Positions 31,973 through 43,460 of a stretch of DNA of 64,000 nt are shown here, piece after piece. The translations under genes were made by a program, and so were the position numbers. The stretch is from Muribaculaceae bacterium. Lineage in GTDB: Bacteria; Bacteroidota; Bacteroidia; Bacteroidales; Muribaculaceae. The DNA is taken from the NCBI GenBank assembly GCA_022509205.1, contig JAFLTR010000002.1, forward strand, positions 1-64,000, read 5' to 3'. Every line of letters begins with the position of its first letter. Position 1 is the stretch's first letter. The notes beneath the pieces were generated by a model. It saw only the letters and a list, made by a program, of their open reading frames with translations. It had not been told where the DNA came from and did not search any database.

Positions 31973-32017
31973 ATACAAAAAAGATGCAGACTGATAAAAT
32001 CTGCATCTTTTTTGTAT
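31973..32017. terminator. Bidirectional intrinsic terminator between maeB and mdh
   Basis: atacaaaaaagatgcaga / tctgcatcttttttgtat, perfect 18-nt arms, 9-nt loop, T-tracts on both strands. Confidence 0.88.
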
Positions 32018-32074
32018 GTTCTTATCTATTTTTAAGAGTTTACACTTCTCTTTTTATAGATTCTAAACCTTGTT

Positions 32075-33004
32075 TTATTCAGGGAGAGCTGAGTTGGTTT
32101 TGCGAACTGCCTCTGCGCTCTTGCGGAAAAGTTCTTTCTCCTCCTCATTGAGCGGCAATTCAATAATTTTCTTGATACCGCCTTTACCGAGCAGACAGGG
32201 CACTCCGATGCAAAGATCACTCTCGCCGTATTCACCCTCTACCAAAGCAGAGCAAGGGATGATGGCATCTTGATCGTGGATTACAGCTTCAGCCACTTCT
32301 GCTGCAGCAGCTCCCGGAGCATACCATGCAGAGGTGCCAAGAAGTTTTGTAAGTGTTGCACCTCCAACCATAGTATCTGCTACTATTTTGTCGAGCTGCT
32401 CGTCGCTTAGACATTCCTTAACGGGCACTCCTCTCAAAGTTGCAAATCTCTTAAGAGGTATCATGGTGGTGTCACCGTGACCGCCGATCACCATACCTTC
32501 CACTTCATTCGGATTGGCCTTCATCTCTTGACTGAGATAATATTTGAAGCGGCTGCTGTCGAGCGCACCACCCATACCGATGATACGATTTTTGGGCAAT
32601 CCTGAAACCTTGTGGATCAAATAGGTCATAGTATCCATTGGGTTAGAAACGCAAATTATGACAGCATTGGGGCTATATTTCAACACGCTCTCTGTTACAC
32701 TCTTCACAATCCCGGCATTCACTCCGATGAGCTCCTCGCGTGTCATACCGGGTTTCCTTGGGATACCGGAGGTAATGATCACGACGTCACTGTCCTTGGT
32801 TGCCTCATAATCACTTGTGACACCTTTGATGCGAGTATTCATATCCAGAAGGTTAGCTGTCTGCATCATGTCCATAGCCTTTCCTTCAGATACACCCTCT
32901 TTAATATCTATCATCACAACTTCATCGGCCACCCCACGGATAGCCAATACATTTGCGGCAGTGGCACCTACATTACCGGCACCTACAACTGTAATTTTTG
33001 ACAT
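32075..33004 (-). CDS. mdh: Malate dehydrogenase
   Basis: 309 aa; VVGAGNVGATAAN, GIPRKPGMTREEL, VSNPMDTMTYL, MVIGGHGDTTMIPL. Confidence 0.96.
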   Translation of the reverse strand: MSKITVVGAGNVGATAANVLAIRGVADEVVMIDIKEGVSEGKAMDMMQTANLLDMNTRIKGVTSDYEATKDSDVVIITSGIPRKPGMTREELIGVNAGIVKSVTESVLKYSPNAVIICVSNPMDTMTYLIHKVSGLPKNRIIGMGGALDSSRFKYYLSQEMKANPNEVEGMVIGGHGDTTMIPLKRFATLRGVPVKECLSDEQLDKIVADTMVGGATLTKLLGTSAWYAPGAAAAEVAEAVIHDQDAIIPCSALVEGEYGESDLCIGVPCLLGKGGIKKIIELPLNEEEKELFRKSAEAVRKTNSALPE

Positions 33005-33146
33005 AACTTTATTTATTATATGGTTTATTTACTACGTTTCCCTACCCAAGTCCAGCAGGAGGGTCTAATAGTGCAAAGATATTGATTTTTTCTTGAATTA
33101 TGAAGAAAAATTCAAGGTTGGTTGTATCCTGAATTTATTTCTTTTT

Positions 33147-33752
33147 TTATTCCTCCAAAGGTTTCGGCCCTTCCCTTACAATCTCGGGAGTTTCACCGAT
33201 ACAGTCTATAATGGCAGAGGGCTGCAAGGAACCTTCCTCCCCTTTAATTATGAGGTCGATCTTGTTGTTGTAGGCTTCTTCGATCAGATCCGGATTTGTT
33301 CCAAAATCATCATCTTCAAACTTGATCGATGTTGACAACAAAGGATTTCCGAGTGCTTCCACTATTTTTCTGACAGCCTCATTATCAGGTATCCTTATTC
33401 CAACAATTTTCCTACCCTTAAAGGCCCTGGGAAGAGATGAAGAGGCCTTGAAGAGGAAAGTGAATGGTCCCGGCATGTTTTCTTTCATAAGTTTGAACGC
33501 ATAATTATCAAACTTTGCATAATCCGACACCATCGAAATATCATTACAAAGTATCGACAGGTTAGTTTTCTCCGGGTTTATCCCTTTCAGACGACACACT
33601 TTCTCTATTGCCTTGGGGTTCAAGGCATCACAGGCTATAGCATAGAGAGTGTCGGTGGGAAGAATGATTACTCCACCATCTTTCAGCACTTCAACAGTGG
33701 CTTCGATCTGATTTTCGGCTATGTTGTCGTTGTAAATCCTTAATGTTTCCAT
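33147..33752 (-). CDS. L-threonylcarbamoyladenylate synthase (Sua5/YciO/YrdC family)
   Basis: GGVIILPTDTLYAIACD, KGINPEKTNLSILC, GRKIVGIRIPD; ATG at 33752 (METLRIYNDN) preferred over 33791. Confidence 0.92.
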   Translation of the reverse strand: METLRIYNDNIAENQIEATVEVLKDGGVIILPTDTLYAIACDALNPKAIEKVCRLKGINPEKTNLSILCNDISMVSDYAKFDNYAFKLMKENMPGPFTFLFKASSSLPRAFKGRKIVGIRIPDNEAVRKIVEALGNPLLSTSIKFEDDDFGTNPDLIEEAYNNKIDLIIKGEEGSLQPSAIIDCIGETPEIVREGPKPLEE

Positions 33753-33936
33753 TCTCTCTTCGTTTTTTATTGCAACTGTCTTCCAATGCACAACCGCAAC
33801 AACCGTTTGAATCCTTGCTTTTGTTCTTCTTGACCAGTTTCCAGATTATCCAGCAACAAGCCGCCAATAGGGCTAAGCCAACCAACGAATACTGGATGAT
33901 CATATCCGGTGAATATCCTTGTTCCGATCCGGTCAT
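33691..33936 (-). CDS. FeoB-associated Cys-rich membrane protein-like small protein
   Basis: 81 aa; one TM (YSLVGLALLAACCWIIWKLV) then NGCCGCALEDSCNKK; ATGA overlap with the topB stop. Confidence 0.65.
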   Translation of the reverse strand: MTGSEQGYSPDMIIQYSLVGLALLAACCWIIWKLVKKNKSKDSNGCCGCALEDSCNKKRRENGNIKDLQRQHSRKSDRSHC

Positions 33937-35792
33937 TTATCTTTTTTAGATGTTTTCTTACCCTGTTTCTTTTTTGGCTCTTCATTATGTTGGTCCGTGA
34001 TGATACGTCGATCGCTTCCATCCTGCATCACCGATAACGTGATCTCAGTCACCATGGCTTTTATTTCGGATATGAAGTCCTCCGGACTATACTCTCCTTT
34101 CTCGATCTGACGCAGCTTTCCCTCCCAAATGCCGGTAAGTCTGGCACTTTTCAGCAGCTCTTCCTTAATCACAGTCATCAGATCTTTAGCCGCATCAGTA
34201 GCCTTAATTGATTTCCTCTCTTTCACGATATAGCCGCGTTTATAAAGTATTTCAATTATTGCAGCTCTTGTGGAGGGGCGTCCGATACCATTCGCTTTGA
34301 GAGCTTCTCTCAGATCTTCGTCGTTAACTGTGGCTCCGGCTGTCTCCATCGCTTTCAAGAGGGTTCCTTCGGTGTAATATTTCGGAGGCTGAGTGGTCTT
34401 TTTCACAAGTTTAGGTTCATGAGGTCCCGTTTCTCCCTTTGAGAATTCAGGAAGAATGGCTTCCTCCTCCTTATCATCTTTTTTATCATCATCTCCTCCG
34501 GTGTCATTGACATACACAGCCTTCCAGCCCAAGGATGTCACAGTGCGTCCGGTTGCTTTAAACCCATATTTATCACATTCTCCGGTAACTATAGTCTGCA
34601 TAAATGTAAAATCCGGATAAAACACAGAAATAAATCTTTTGGCTATAATGTCAAATATTTTTAATTCCGTATCGGTCAGATTGGCCGGCAACGACTGACC
34701 GGTTGGAATGATGGCATGGTGGTCCGTGACCTTCGAATTGTCAAAAACTTTCTTGCTTTTGGCAAGTTTGTTCCCTCTCAACGGTTCAAGCAAATTTTGA
34801 TAACGGCTTAGGGAGTTCAGGATATTCTTGCAATTTTTATAGACATCATCAGGGAGATAGGTGGTATCGACTCTGGGGTAAGTTGTCACTTTTTTTTCAT
34901 ACAACGACTGCACAGTCTTTAGAGTCTCTTCTGCTCCCAGATTTAATTTCCTGTTACATTCCACTTGCAATGAAGTGAGATCGAAAAGTCTTGGAGGAGC
35001 CTCTTTACCGGTTTTTTTTGTAATATCCTTAATAATGAACGGGAGATCCTTTATCTTTTGAATTATCTCATCCCCTTTTTCTCTCTTTTCGAATCTTTTC
35101 CCTGTGTAAGAAAAAAGTACATTCCTGTAGATCGTTTTGAGTTCCCAATAATCCTGAGGTACAAAATTCTCTATTTCCAACTGACGGTTAACCACCAGGG
35201 CCAAAGTAGGGGTCTGTACCCTACCGATGGATAATATCTGGCCTCGACCTCCATATTTCAAAGAATAAAGTCTTGTGGAATTTATTCCCAAAACCCAGTC
35301 TCCAATAGCACGACAGAGACCGGCCAGATAAAGACTTTCATAATGTTTCTCCGGTTTCAGGTTATTAAAGCCTTCCCGGATTGCATCATCCGTCATGGAG
35401 TTTATCCAGAGCCGTTTCACAGGTTTCTTACAACCTGCTTTCTGCATTACCCATCGCTGAATCAATTCACCCTCCTGGCCGGCATCACCGCAATTTATTA
35501 TTTCGTCGCATTGCAAAATTAGCCGGGCTATGGTCTCGAATTGCTTTTTGTAAGTTTCATTGTCGATAAGCCGAATTCCAAAACGTGGCGGTATCATAGG
35601 AAGAGCCGACATAGTCCAGTGCTTCCAATTGGGAGTATAATCCGAGGGCTCCTTAAGACAACACAGATGGCCGAACGTCCAAGTGACACAATATCCGTTA
35701 CCCTCTATATATCCATCATGACGTGAGGTTGCACCTAAGATCCTTGCAATATCGCGGCCTACACTCGGTTTCTCAGTGATACAAAGAATCAT
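33933..35792 (-). CDS. topB: DNA topoisomerase III
   Basis: 619 aa; ITEKPSVGRDIARILG, YPRVDTTYLPDDV active-site region, NGIGRPSTRAAIIEIL. Confidence 0.95.
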   Translation of the reverse strand: MILCITEKPSVGRDIARILGATSRHDGYIEGNGYCVTWTFGHLCCLKEPSDYTPNWKHWTMSALPMIPPRFGIRLIDNETYKKQFETIARLILQCDEIINCGDAGQEGELIQRWVMQKAGCKKPVKRLWINSMTDDAIREGFNNLKPEKHYESLYLAGLCRAIGDWVLGINSTRLYSLKYGGRGQILSIGRVQTPTLALVVNRQLEIENFVPQDYWELKTIYRNVLFSYTGKRFEKREKGDEIIQKIKDLPFIIKDITKKTGKEAPPRLFDLTSLQVECNRKLNLGAEETLKTVQSLYEKKVTTYPRVDTTYLPDDVYKNCKNILNSLSRYQNLLEPLRGNKLAKSKKVFDNSKVTDHHAIIPTGQSLPANLTDTELKIFDIIAKRFISVFYPDFTFMQTIVTGECDKYGFKATGRTVTSLGWKAVYVNDTGGDDDKKDDKEEEAILPEFSKGETGPHEPKLVKKTTQPPKYYTEGTLLKAMETAGATVNDEDLREALKANGIGRPSTRAAIIEILYKRGYIVKERKSIKATDAAKDLMTVIKEELLKSARLTGIWEGKLRQIEKGEYSPEDFISEIKAMVTEITLSVMQDGSDRRIITDQHNEEPKKKQGKKTSKKDK

Positions 35793-36613
35793 TTGTTTTC
35801 TTTATCGTTTTCAAGACCCAAAGGTTGTCCATGCTCAAGATCCTTCGCTTCTTCCCAGATCTTATCCATTTCAGCAAGGGTCATATCTTTCAGATTCTTA
35901 CCCATATCTTTGGCCCTCGATTCAAGATATCCGAATCTTCTTATAAATTTACGGTTAGTCTTTTCAAGTGCATTCTCCGGATTCACGCCATAAAGACGAG
36001 CAGCATTAATCACAGCAAACATAAGGTCGCCAAACTCCTGCTCGAGTTTATCTTTATCGCCGCTCTTTATTTCTGCTTCCACTTCATCTGCCTCCTCTTT
36101 TACCTTTTGCCACACCTGTTCCCTCTCTTCCCAGTCAAAACCCACATTCGCCGCTTTTTCCTGAATACGGTTGGCTTTTATCAGCGATGGCAAGGATTTA
36201 GGCACTCCGGAAAGCACTGTCTTGTTGCCTCCCTTTTCCTTAAGTTTGATCTGCTCCCAATTCTTAGAAACTTCCTCCGGAGAATCTGCCGTCACATTGC
36301 CATATATATGTGGATGTCGGAAAATAAGCTTATCGGTCAAAGTATTACATACATCAGCGATATCAAACCGACCTTTTTCACTTGCAATCTTTGAATAAAA
36401 GCCAATGTGAAGCAATACATCTCCGAGTTCCTTCTTAATATTGTTAACGTCATCATCAAGGAGAGCATCCGTAAGTTCATAAACTTCCTCAATCGTATTA
36501 GCCCTTAAGGATTCATTAGTTTGCTTTGCGTCCCACGGACATTTCTCTCTCAAAGTGTCTAATACATTTAAAAACCTAAGGAATGCCTCGCTTTTTTCTT
36601 TCTCAGAATGCAT
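35789..36613 (-). CDS. mazG: Nucleoside triphosphate pyrophosphohydrolase MazG
   Basis: 274 aa; LREKCPWDAKQTNESLRANTIEEVYEL, KKELGDVLLHIGFYSKI; 4-bp overlap with topB. Confidence 0.95.
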   Translation of the reverse strand: MHSEKEKSEAFLRFLNVLDTLREKCPWDAKQTNESLRANTIEEVYELTDALLDDDVNNIKKELGDVLLHIGFYSKIASEKGRFDIADVCNTLTDKLIFRHPHIYGNVTADSPEEVSKNWEQIKLKEKGGNKTVLSGVPKSLPSLIKANRIQEKAANVGFDWEEREQVWQKVKEEADEVEAEIKSGDKDKLEQEFGDLMFAVINAARLYGVNPENALEKTNRKFIRRFGYLESRAKDMGKNLKDMTLAEMDKIWEEAKDLEHGQPLGLENDKENK

Positions 36614-36713
36614 CTTTAATATCTTTATATTTTAATGGGTTAGCTTTTCATAGCATTTTTTCCATTCATGAGGTTTTTTTATGAAAAACCCATAATCTGC
36701 CGTTTAAAACCCA

Positions 36714-36741
36714 TTGGCAAAATTAATGAATTTTTTGCCAA
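36714..36741. repeat. Imperfect inverted repeat in the divergent mazG / LPG-synthase-like intergenic region
   Basis: ttggcaaaatt-aatg-aattttttgccaa. Confidence 0.5.
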
Positions 36742-36859
36742 AATTCTCCGGCCATTCATAATTTCACACTCCCTCACCTTATCCTTTCAAATTATTTTGG
36801 TAACTTTACAAGACAGTATGGAGAATTCCTGATCCCTTGAAACAAAATAATATCTTTTT

Positions 36860-38041
36860 ATGGACCAGAACCACCTGAATGATCCTCAAAATAAAGTTCC
36901 GACTGATAAGCACCCATCTTTAAAACAGAGATGGGAGAAACTTCAGCAGAATAAATATTTTGCGATGGCCAAGAAGATTTTTGGTTACGTATTCAGGTAT
37001 GGATTCCCATTAGCCGTTTCGGTTTGTCTCATACTTTGGTTGTTTCATAAAGTGAATTTCCATCAGGTGATGGATATCGTGCATCATGGCTGTAACTACC
37101 TTTACATAGGGATAATGATGGTTACAACAGCTATCGCTCTTATGATTCGTGGAGTGAGGTGGGGACTACAGTTGACGGCAGCAGGCGTCAAACCAATGAC
37201 GACTTTCTGCGAATTCGTTACTTTATTCGGAGCTTACGCTCTCAATCTTGTTTTCCCTCAAATGGGAGAGGCGTGGAGATGTGTTTTCGTCAGTAAACGT
37301 CAGAAAGCCCCTCTTTCTACGGTAATAGGCACAGATATCGGAGATAGGTTTGTCGACTGGGTTATAATAATGATTCTTTTTATTATTGCTCTAATAGTAG
37401 CCCATCCCTTCATTATGGAATTTCTCAACCATTATGAGATAGGAAGAGAGGTGAAGAATGTGGTGTCAAACGCCACTCTATGGGTCTCCGTGGGAGGTAG
37501 TATTGCTTTCCTTGTGGCTATTCTTTATTTCTTCCGGTCAAAAAAATGGGTGCAATCTATTGTCCTAAATATAAAAAGGATGTGGCATGGATTTAGTATT
37601 ATCTTCCACATGAAATTGTGGTGGCTTTATCTTCTACTATCTATCTTTACCTGGATTTGTTATTATATTGAAACTTATGTCTGTTTTTTCTCTTTCGACT
37701 ACACTATGGCCCTGGTCAACCAGCCGGGCATGGCTTATGGACTTATCCCGGGTCTTGTGGCCTTTGTGTTCGGAGCCCTCTCAATGGGAATCCCGTCGAA
37801 TGGAGGACTGGGACCCTGGAACCTTGCCATAATGTTCGCGCTCTCGCTCTTCGGTGTGAGTAACACTGAAGGAACTGCTTTCAGCATCGTTATGTGGTCA
37901 TTCCAGGCAATGACCTATGTATTCCTCGGCCTGATTGCATTAGCTTATATAATGGTGACCGGACGGAAACTAAAAAAGGATTCCGAAACCACGATGGAAT
38001 CGTCTACCACCCCTGAAACAAACCCAACCACCACAAACTAA
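36860..38041 (+). CDS. Lysylphosphatidylglycerol synthase TM region (UPF0104/AglD-like) membrane protein
   Basis: 393 aa; multiple TMs; MIRGVRWGLQL, LVFPQMGEAWRCVFVSKRQ, FGALSMGIPSNGGLGPWNLAI. Confidence 0.87.
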   Translation: MDQNHLNDPQNKVPTDKHPSLKQRWEKLQQNKYFAMAKKIFGYVFRYGFPLAVSVCLILWLFHKVNFHQVMDIVHHGCNYLYIGIMMVTTAIALMIRGVRWGLQLTAAGVKPMTTFCEFVTLFGAYALNLVFPQMGEAWRCVFVSKRQKAPLSTVIGTDIGDRFVDWVIIMILFIIALIVAHPFIMEFLNHYEIGREVKNVVSNATLWVSVGGSIAFLVAILYFFRSKKWVQSIVLNIKRMWHGFSIIFHMKLWWLYLLLSIFTWICYYIETYVCFFSFDYTMALVNQPGMAYGLIPGLVAFVFGALSMGIPSNGGLGPWNLAIMFALSLFGVSNTEGTAFSIVMWSFQAMTYVFLGLIALAYIMVTGRKLKKDSETTMESSTTPETNPTTTN

Positions 38042-38271
38042 TTGCAAATTTGATTCTGAAATATATTCGAAAATTTAATGAGTATCCGGGAAAATCCCCA
38101 AACCTTAATTTTATGAGTGAACTTTTGAAAAGTTCTTCCCAATATTTGTTAACTCTCTGCTAAAGAGGAATTTTTCCCAAAATCCTCTCAAACAAGAAAT
38201 TTTAATTTCTTAACGCCCCCCTTCATTTCTTTGAGTATTTAGAAGGATAAACGATAATGTTATAAATAACA

Positions 38272-38301
38272 AAGGAGGATATGCTTTCACACATCCTCCT
38301 T
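38272..38301 (-). terminator. Terminator-like hairpin downstream of eno
   Basis: aaggaggat-N12-atcctcctt, perfect 9-nt arms, 28 bp past the eno stop. Confidence 0.65.
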
Positions 38302-38328
38302 ATTGATTTATATCTTCTAAGATCCGGA

Positions 38329-39657
<1,329 letters not shown>

Positions 39658-39735
39658 TTATCTCTTCTTTAGATATGCTTAACTTTGAAGTTGTAAATCT
39701 ATTTTTATATTATCTAAGGTTAAACAACTTCTTTG

Positions 39736-39766
39736 CAAAGATACAGATTAATACTCAAAATCACAA
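39736..39766 (-). promoter_or_regulatory. Putative promoter of eno
   Basis: Minus strand TTG (plus caa 39764-39766), 20-bp spacer, TATCTTTG (plus caaagata 39736-39743). Confidence 0.6.
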
Positions 39767-39779
39767 TATTTTTCAGCCA

Positions 39780-41174
39780 ATGCCGGAACTATCGGAAATA
39801 AGAAATTTGATCCTCAAACATCTCCCTTTTGTGCCCAATGAAGAGCAGGTTGCTCTTATTCAGGGATTAGCCTGGTTTATCGACCAAAGGTCCCCCCAAG
39901 AGGTGTTTGTTCTTAACGGATATGCCGGCACGGGTAAAACATCCATAATGGGCGCTCTGGTAAAGTCGCTTGCCGAAATTAAAAGAAAAGTTGTGGTCAT
40001 GGCTCCTACGGGAAGGGCTGCTAAAGTGGCTGCTAAACTTGCATTCGGTCAGGCTTCAACTATCCATAAAAGACTTTTTCGAGGCAATTCATTAGATCCT
40101 GCAAACTCAGCGTTTTTCCTGGCACAGAATACTGAAACCGATACTATCTTCATAGTAGACGAAGCCTCTTTAATCACAGACGGTTCCACTCTTAATAATT
40201 CCCTGCTTCTACAGCTTATCAGATATGTCTACTCGGGATCGGGATGCAGCCTGATACTTGTAGGAGATTCTGCACAGTTGCCTCCGGTGGGCCAGGAGAT
40301 TTCTTATGCAATGAATCCTGACCGCCTGCGACAGATAGGTCTAAACCCTTTATTCTTCACTTTGGAGCAACCGGTCCGTCAGGCTTCCGACAGTGGTATT
40401 CTCTTCAATGCCACTATAGCCCGTAGATTTCTTTTCGAAAACTATCCTATAGATCAATTCGCTCTCTATAAAAATGGATTCGAAGATGTGCGTATAATTG
40501 ATCCCTCAGAAATGTTAGATGAGCTTTCATCTTCTTGGGCCCGTGTGGGAAAAGATGAGACTATTGTAATAACTCGATCAAACTTCAGGGCAAATATGAT
40601 CAACAACACTATCCGGCGTTATCTCCTGGATGCAGAAAGTCCCCTGATGGCCGGTGAGAGAATAGTGATTTCAAAAAACGATTATTACTGGAGCCGAATC
40701 AATAAACTCAAAAATTTCCTGGCAAATGGCGAGATTGCCGAAGTAGTGAGGGTAGGTTCAAAGACTAAAAAATATGGGCGCTGGTTTGCAGAAACAGAGC
40801 TTCAAGTGCCCACTACCGGAGAGACAATTTCAGCCCAGATAATGCTAAGAAGCCTTGTGGCAGAGGGTCCCCAGATTCCTCGAGAGGAGATGGAGAGATT
40901 CTACAATAGGGTCTTGGCATCAACTGAAGGAGAACTATCAATCAAGATAAAGGCTGCACTTGAAGACCCTTATTACAACGCCCTCCAAGTAAAATATGGC
41001 TATTGTGTGACCTGCCACAAAGCCCAGGGAGGGCAATGGAAGCATGTTTATATCGACCTTGGTGGACTTCCGCCGGATTTCTCTCAGTCTGACTTCTTCC
41101 GTTGGCTCTATACTGCTATAACCCGTGCTACAGAGAGAATATATTTTATCAATTCTCCTTTCCCGGAAGAATAA
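39780..41174 (+). CDS. RecD-like superfamily 1 DNA helicase / AAA ATPase
   Basis: VLNGYAGTGKTSIMGAL Walker A, FIVDEASLI Walker B, LVGDSAQLPPVG, VTCHKAQGGQWKHVYIDL. ATG 39780 (MPELSEIRNLILKHLPF) preferred over 39645. Confidence 0.88.
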   Translation: MPELSEIRNLILKHLPFVPNEEQVALIQGLAWFIDQRSPQEVFVLNGYAGTGKTSIMGALVKSLAEIKRKVVVMAPTGRAAKVAAKLAFGQASTIHKRLFRGNSLDPANSAFFLAQNTETDTIFIVDEASLITDGSTLNNSLLLQLIRYVYSGSGCSLILVGDSAQLPPVGQEISYAMNPDRLRQIGLNPLFFTLEQPVRQASDSGILFNATIARRFLFENYPIDQFALYKNGFEDVRIIDPSEMLDELSSSWARVGKDETIVITRSNFRANMINNTIRRYLLDAESPLMAGERIVISKNDYYWSRINKLKNFLANGEIAEVVRVGSKTKKYGRWFAETELQVPTTGETISAQIMLRSLVAEGPQIPREEMERFYNRVLASTEGELSIKIKAALEDPYYNALQVKYGYCVTCHKAQGGQWKHVYIDLGGLPPDFSQSDFFRWLYTAITRATERIYFINSPFPEE

Positions 41175-41256
41175 AAAACCGCTGGATCAATTGCCTACAA
41201 ATGACAATGATATTCAGGCCGTCTAAATGCAAAAAGTTTCCGATGAGAGTTAAGAC

Positions 41257-42840
41257 TTAAAATTCGCTCGAAAAATGGAACTTTATCTTCGGGAAATCTG
41301 TCTGAGCCATCTGTAAAACATAGTTTGAATCGGCCATGAATACATCTCTACCCTCCTTATCCGTAGCCATGAACTGATGTTTTCTTTTCTTGAAAGCATC
41401 TAAAGCTGCCGGGTCATCGCTCTCTATCCAGCAGGCTTTATACATGCTCATCGGTTCCCATCGGCATTGAGCTCCGTATTCATGCAGAAGACGGTATTGA
41501 ATCACCTCAAATTGGAGTTGACCTACAGTACCAATGATTTTCCGGCCATTGAAAGAGCTTGTAAACAGTTGAGCCACACCTTCATCCATCAGTTGTTTGA
41601 TACCCTTGTCAAGCTGCTTGGCTTTCATGGGATCGGCATTCTCTATATATTTGAACATTTCCGGGGAAAATGAAGGTAATCCTTTGAAATGGATATTCTC
41701 TCCCGATGTAAGGGTATCCCCTATCTTGAAATTCCCGGTGTCAGGTATCCCCACGATGTCTCCCGGAAAAGCCTCTTCCACCACGCTCTTCTTCTGAGCC
41801 ATGAATGCTGTAGGAGCAGCAAATTTCATAACCTTGTCGCTTCTCACGTGTTTATATCCCACATTCCTTTCGAATTTTCCCGAACAAACTTTCACAAATG
41901 CGATACAGGAACGATGATTGGGATCCATATTCGCATGAATCTTGAATACAAATCCGGAAAATCCCTCTTCATCGGGATTTATGGTTCTCTCTTCTGCAAC
42001 AACAGGCTTGGGAGAGGGTGCTATCTTGACAAAACAATTCAGAAGCTCTTTGACTCCGAAAGTATTCAGAGCCGAGCCAAAGAAGACAGGAGCCACTTTC
42101 CCTTCAAGATATTCCTCCACATTAAACTCCGGATAAACTCCATCAATCAACTCAATATCTTCGCGAAGTTTCTCAGCGTCAGCATGTCCCACTAATTCAT
42201 CCACCACAGGATTGTTTACATCGTCAATCTCGACACGTTCACTTATAGTCTGTTTGGAGGGAGTGAAAAGGTCAAGGCCATGTTCATAAAGATTGTAGAC
42301 ACCTTTGAACTTGGCTCCTATATTTATTGGCCAAGTGAGGGGGACAACCTTTATTTTCAGTTCATTTTCAAGTTCATCAAGGATATCGAACGGGTCTCGG
42401 CCCTCACGGTCGAGCTTATTTACAAAAATAATTACGGGAGTGTTTCTCATCCTGCATACTTCCATCAGTCTACGGGTCTGAGTCTCCACACCTTTAGCTA
42501 CATCCACCACTATGATAACTGAATCAACTGCCGTCAGAGTCCTGAATGTGTCTTCCGCAAAATCCTGGTGACCCGGAGTGTCAAGGATATTTATCTTATA
42601 TCCGTCATACTCGAATCCCATTACTGAGGTAGCTACTGATATACCCCTCTGCTTCTCTATCTCCATCCAGTCGGATGTAGCCGTTTTCTTTATCTTATTA
42701 CTTTTAACAGCACCCGCAACATGAATTGCACCTCCGAAAAGCAAAAGTTTCTCAGTCAAGGTGGTCTTTCCGGCGTCAGGATGCGAAATAATTGCGAATG
42801 TCCTTCTCTTCTCTATCTCCTTCTTTAATTCTTCACTCAT
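41257..42840 (-). CDS. prfC: Peptide chain release factor 3
   Basis: 527 aa; [52 protein letters not shown]. Confidence 0.97.
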   Translation of the reverse strand: MSEELKKEIEKRRTFAIISHPDAGKTTLTEKLLLFGGAIHVAGAVKSNKIKKTATSDWMEIEKQRGISVATSVMGFEYDGYKINILDTPGHQDFAEDTFRTLTAVDSVIIVVDVAKGVETQTRRLMEVCRMRNTPVIIFVNKLDREGRDPFDILDELENELKIKVVPLTWPINIGAKFKGVYNLYEHGLDLFTPSKQTISERVEIDDVNNPVVDELVGHADAEKLREDIELIDGVYPEFNVEEYLEGKVAPVFFGSALNTFGVKELLNCFVKIAPSPKPVVAEERTINPDEEGFSGFVFKIHANMDPNHRSCIAFVKVCSGKFERNVGYKHVRSDKVMKFAAPTAFMAQKKSVVEEAFPGDIVGIPDTGNFKIGDTLTSGENIHFKGLPSFSPEMFKYIENADPMKAKQLDKGIKQLMDEGVAQLFTSSFNGRKIIGTVGQLQFEVIQYRLLHEYGAQCRWEPMSMYKACWIESDDPAALDAFKKRKHQFMATDKEGRDVFMADSNYVLQMAQTDFPKIKFHFSSEF

Positions 42841-42900
42841 TTCAAATTAGTGTGTTAGAATGATCTTTTTCCGCATGTAACCTTGGTTTTTATTTCTCTG

Positions 42901-43449
42901 TCAGTTCAGATTTAGTTCGTTATTGTAATCCTGTTTATAGTACATCGCGAGCACTGCCAGGAACTTTGATATCTGAGCAGCTGCTTGTTTAGTTTCCTCA
43001 GAAATTTCCTTCCCCTGAAGTCGGAGCAAAAGGATACCGTAGAGAGCGTTGAAACAAGTCTCGATTTCTCCTGCCTTATTTTCTCCGGCTTTTGCCCTTA
43101 ATTCCACAATAATGGGCAATGTGTGATAGAATTGAGCCGAATAAGAGGCAAACTTATCGTTGCCGAGAAGTTGTCGGTGGAGATCCTCCAATTGGATTAT
43201 CACATTCTTGTTGATCTGGAGATGTCCTTTATCTGTCACCCCCTCCCGACGCATCATATCGATCAAGGATTCATACCAGTCTCTCATCTCCTTTCTCTGA
43301 GTATCGGAAAGATCCCTATATTGGTCGATAATAGTGGTCTGAATCTTATCGATGTCGAGTCTATTGGCCCTTATAAGATCCTCTATCTGCCACATATAAA
43401 GCAGATATTCCGCTATATTTTCTTTTTTCTTTACTGAAGCTGTGATCAT
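42901..43449 (-). CDS. DUF4924-like conserved protein
   Basis: 182 aa all-helical protein; KKENIAEYLLYMWQIEDLIRAN recalled as typical of DUF4924. Confidence 0.7.
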   Translation of the reverse strand: MITASVKKKENIAEYLLYMWQIEDLIRANRLDIDKIQTTIIDQYRDLSDTQRKEMRDWYESLIDMMRREGVTDKGHLQINKNVIIQLEDLHRQLLGNDKFASYSAQFYHTLPIIVELRAKAGENKAGEIETCFNALYGILLLRLQGKEISEETKQAAAQISKFLAVLAMYYKQDYNNELNLN

Positions 43450-43460
43450 CTTGTCAGAAA

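Noticed and set aside
38042-38328. Possible ncRNA in the long gap downstream of the LPG-synthase-like gene (weak dyads such as aagaaattttaatttctt)
   Set aside because: Only short A/T dyads and no promoter or strong terminator beyond the eno hairpin; insufficient support.
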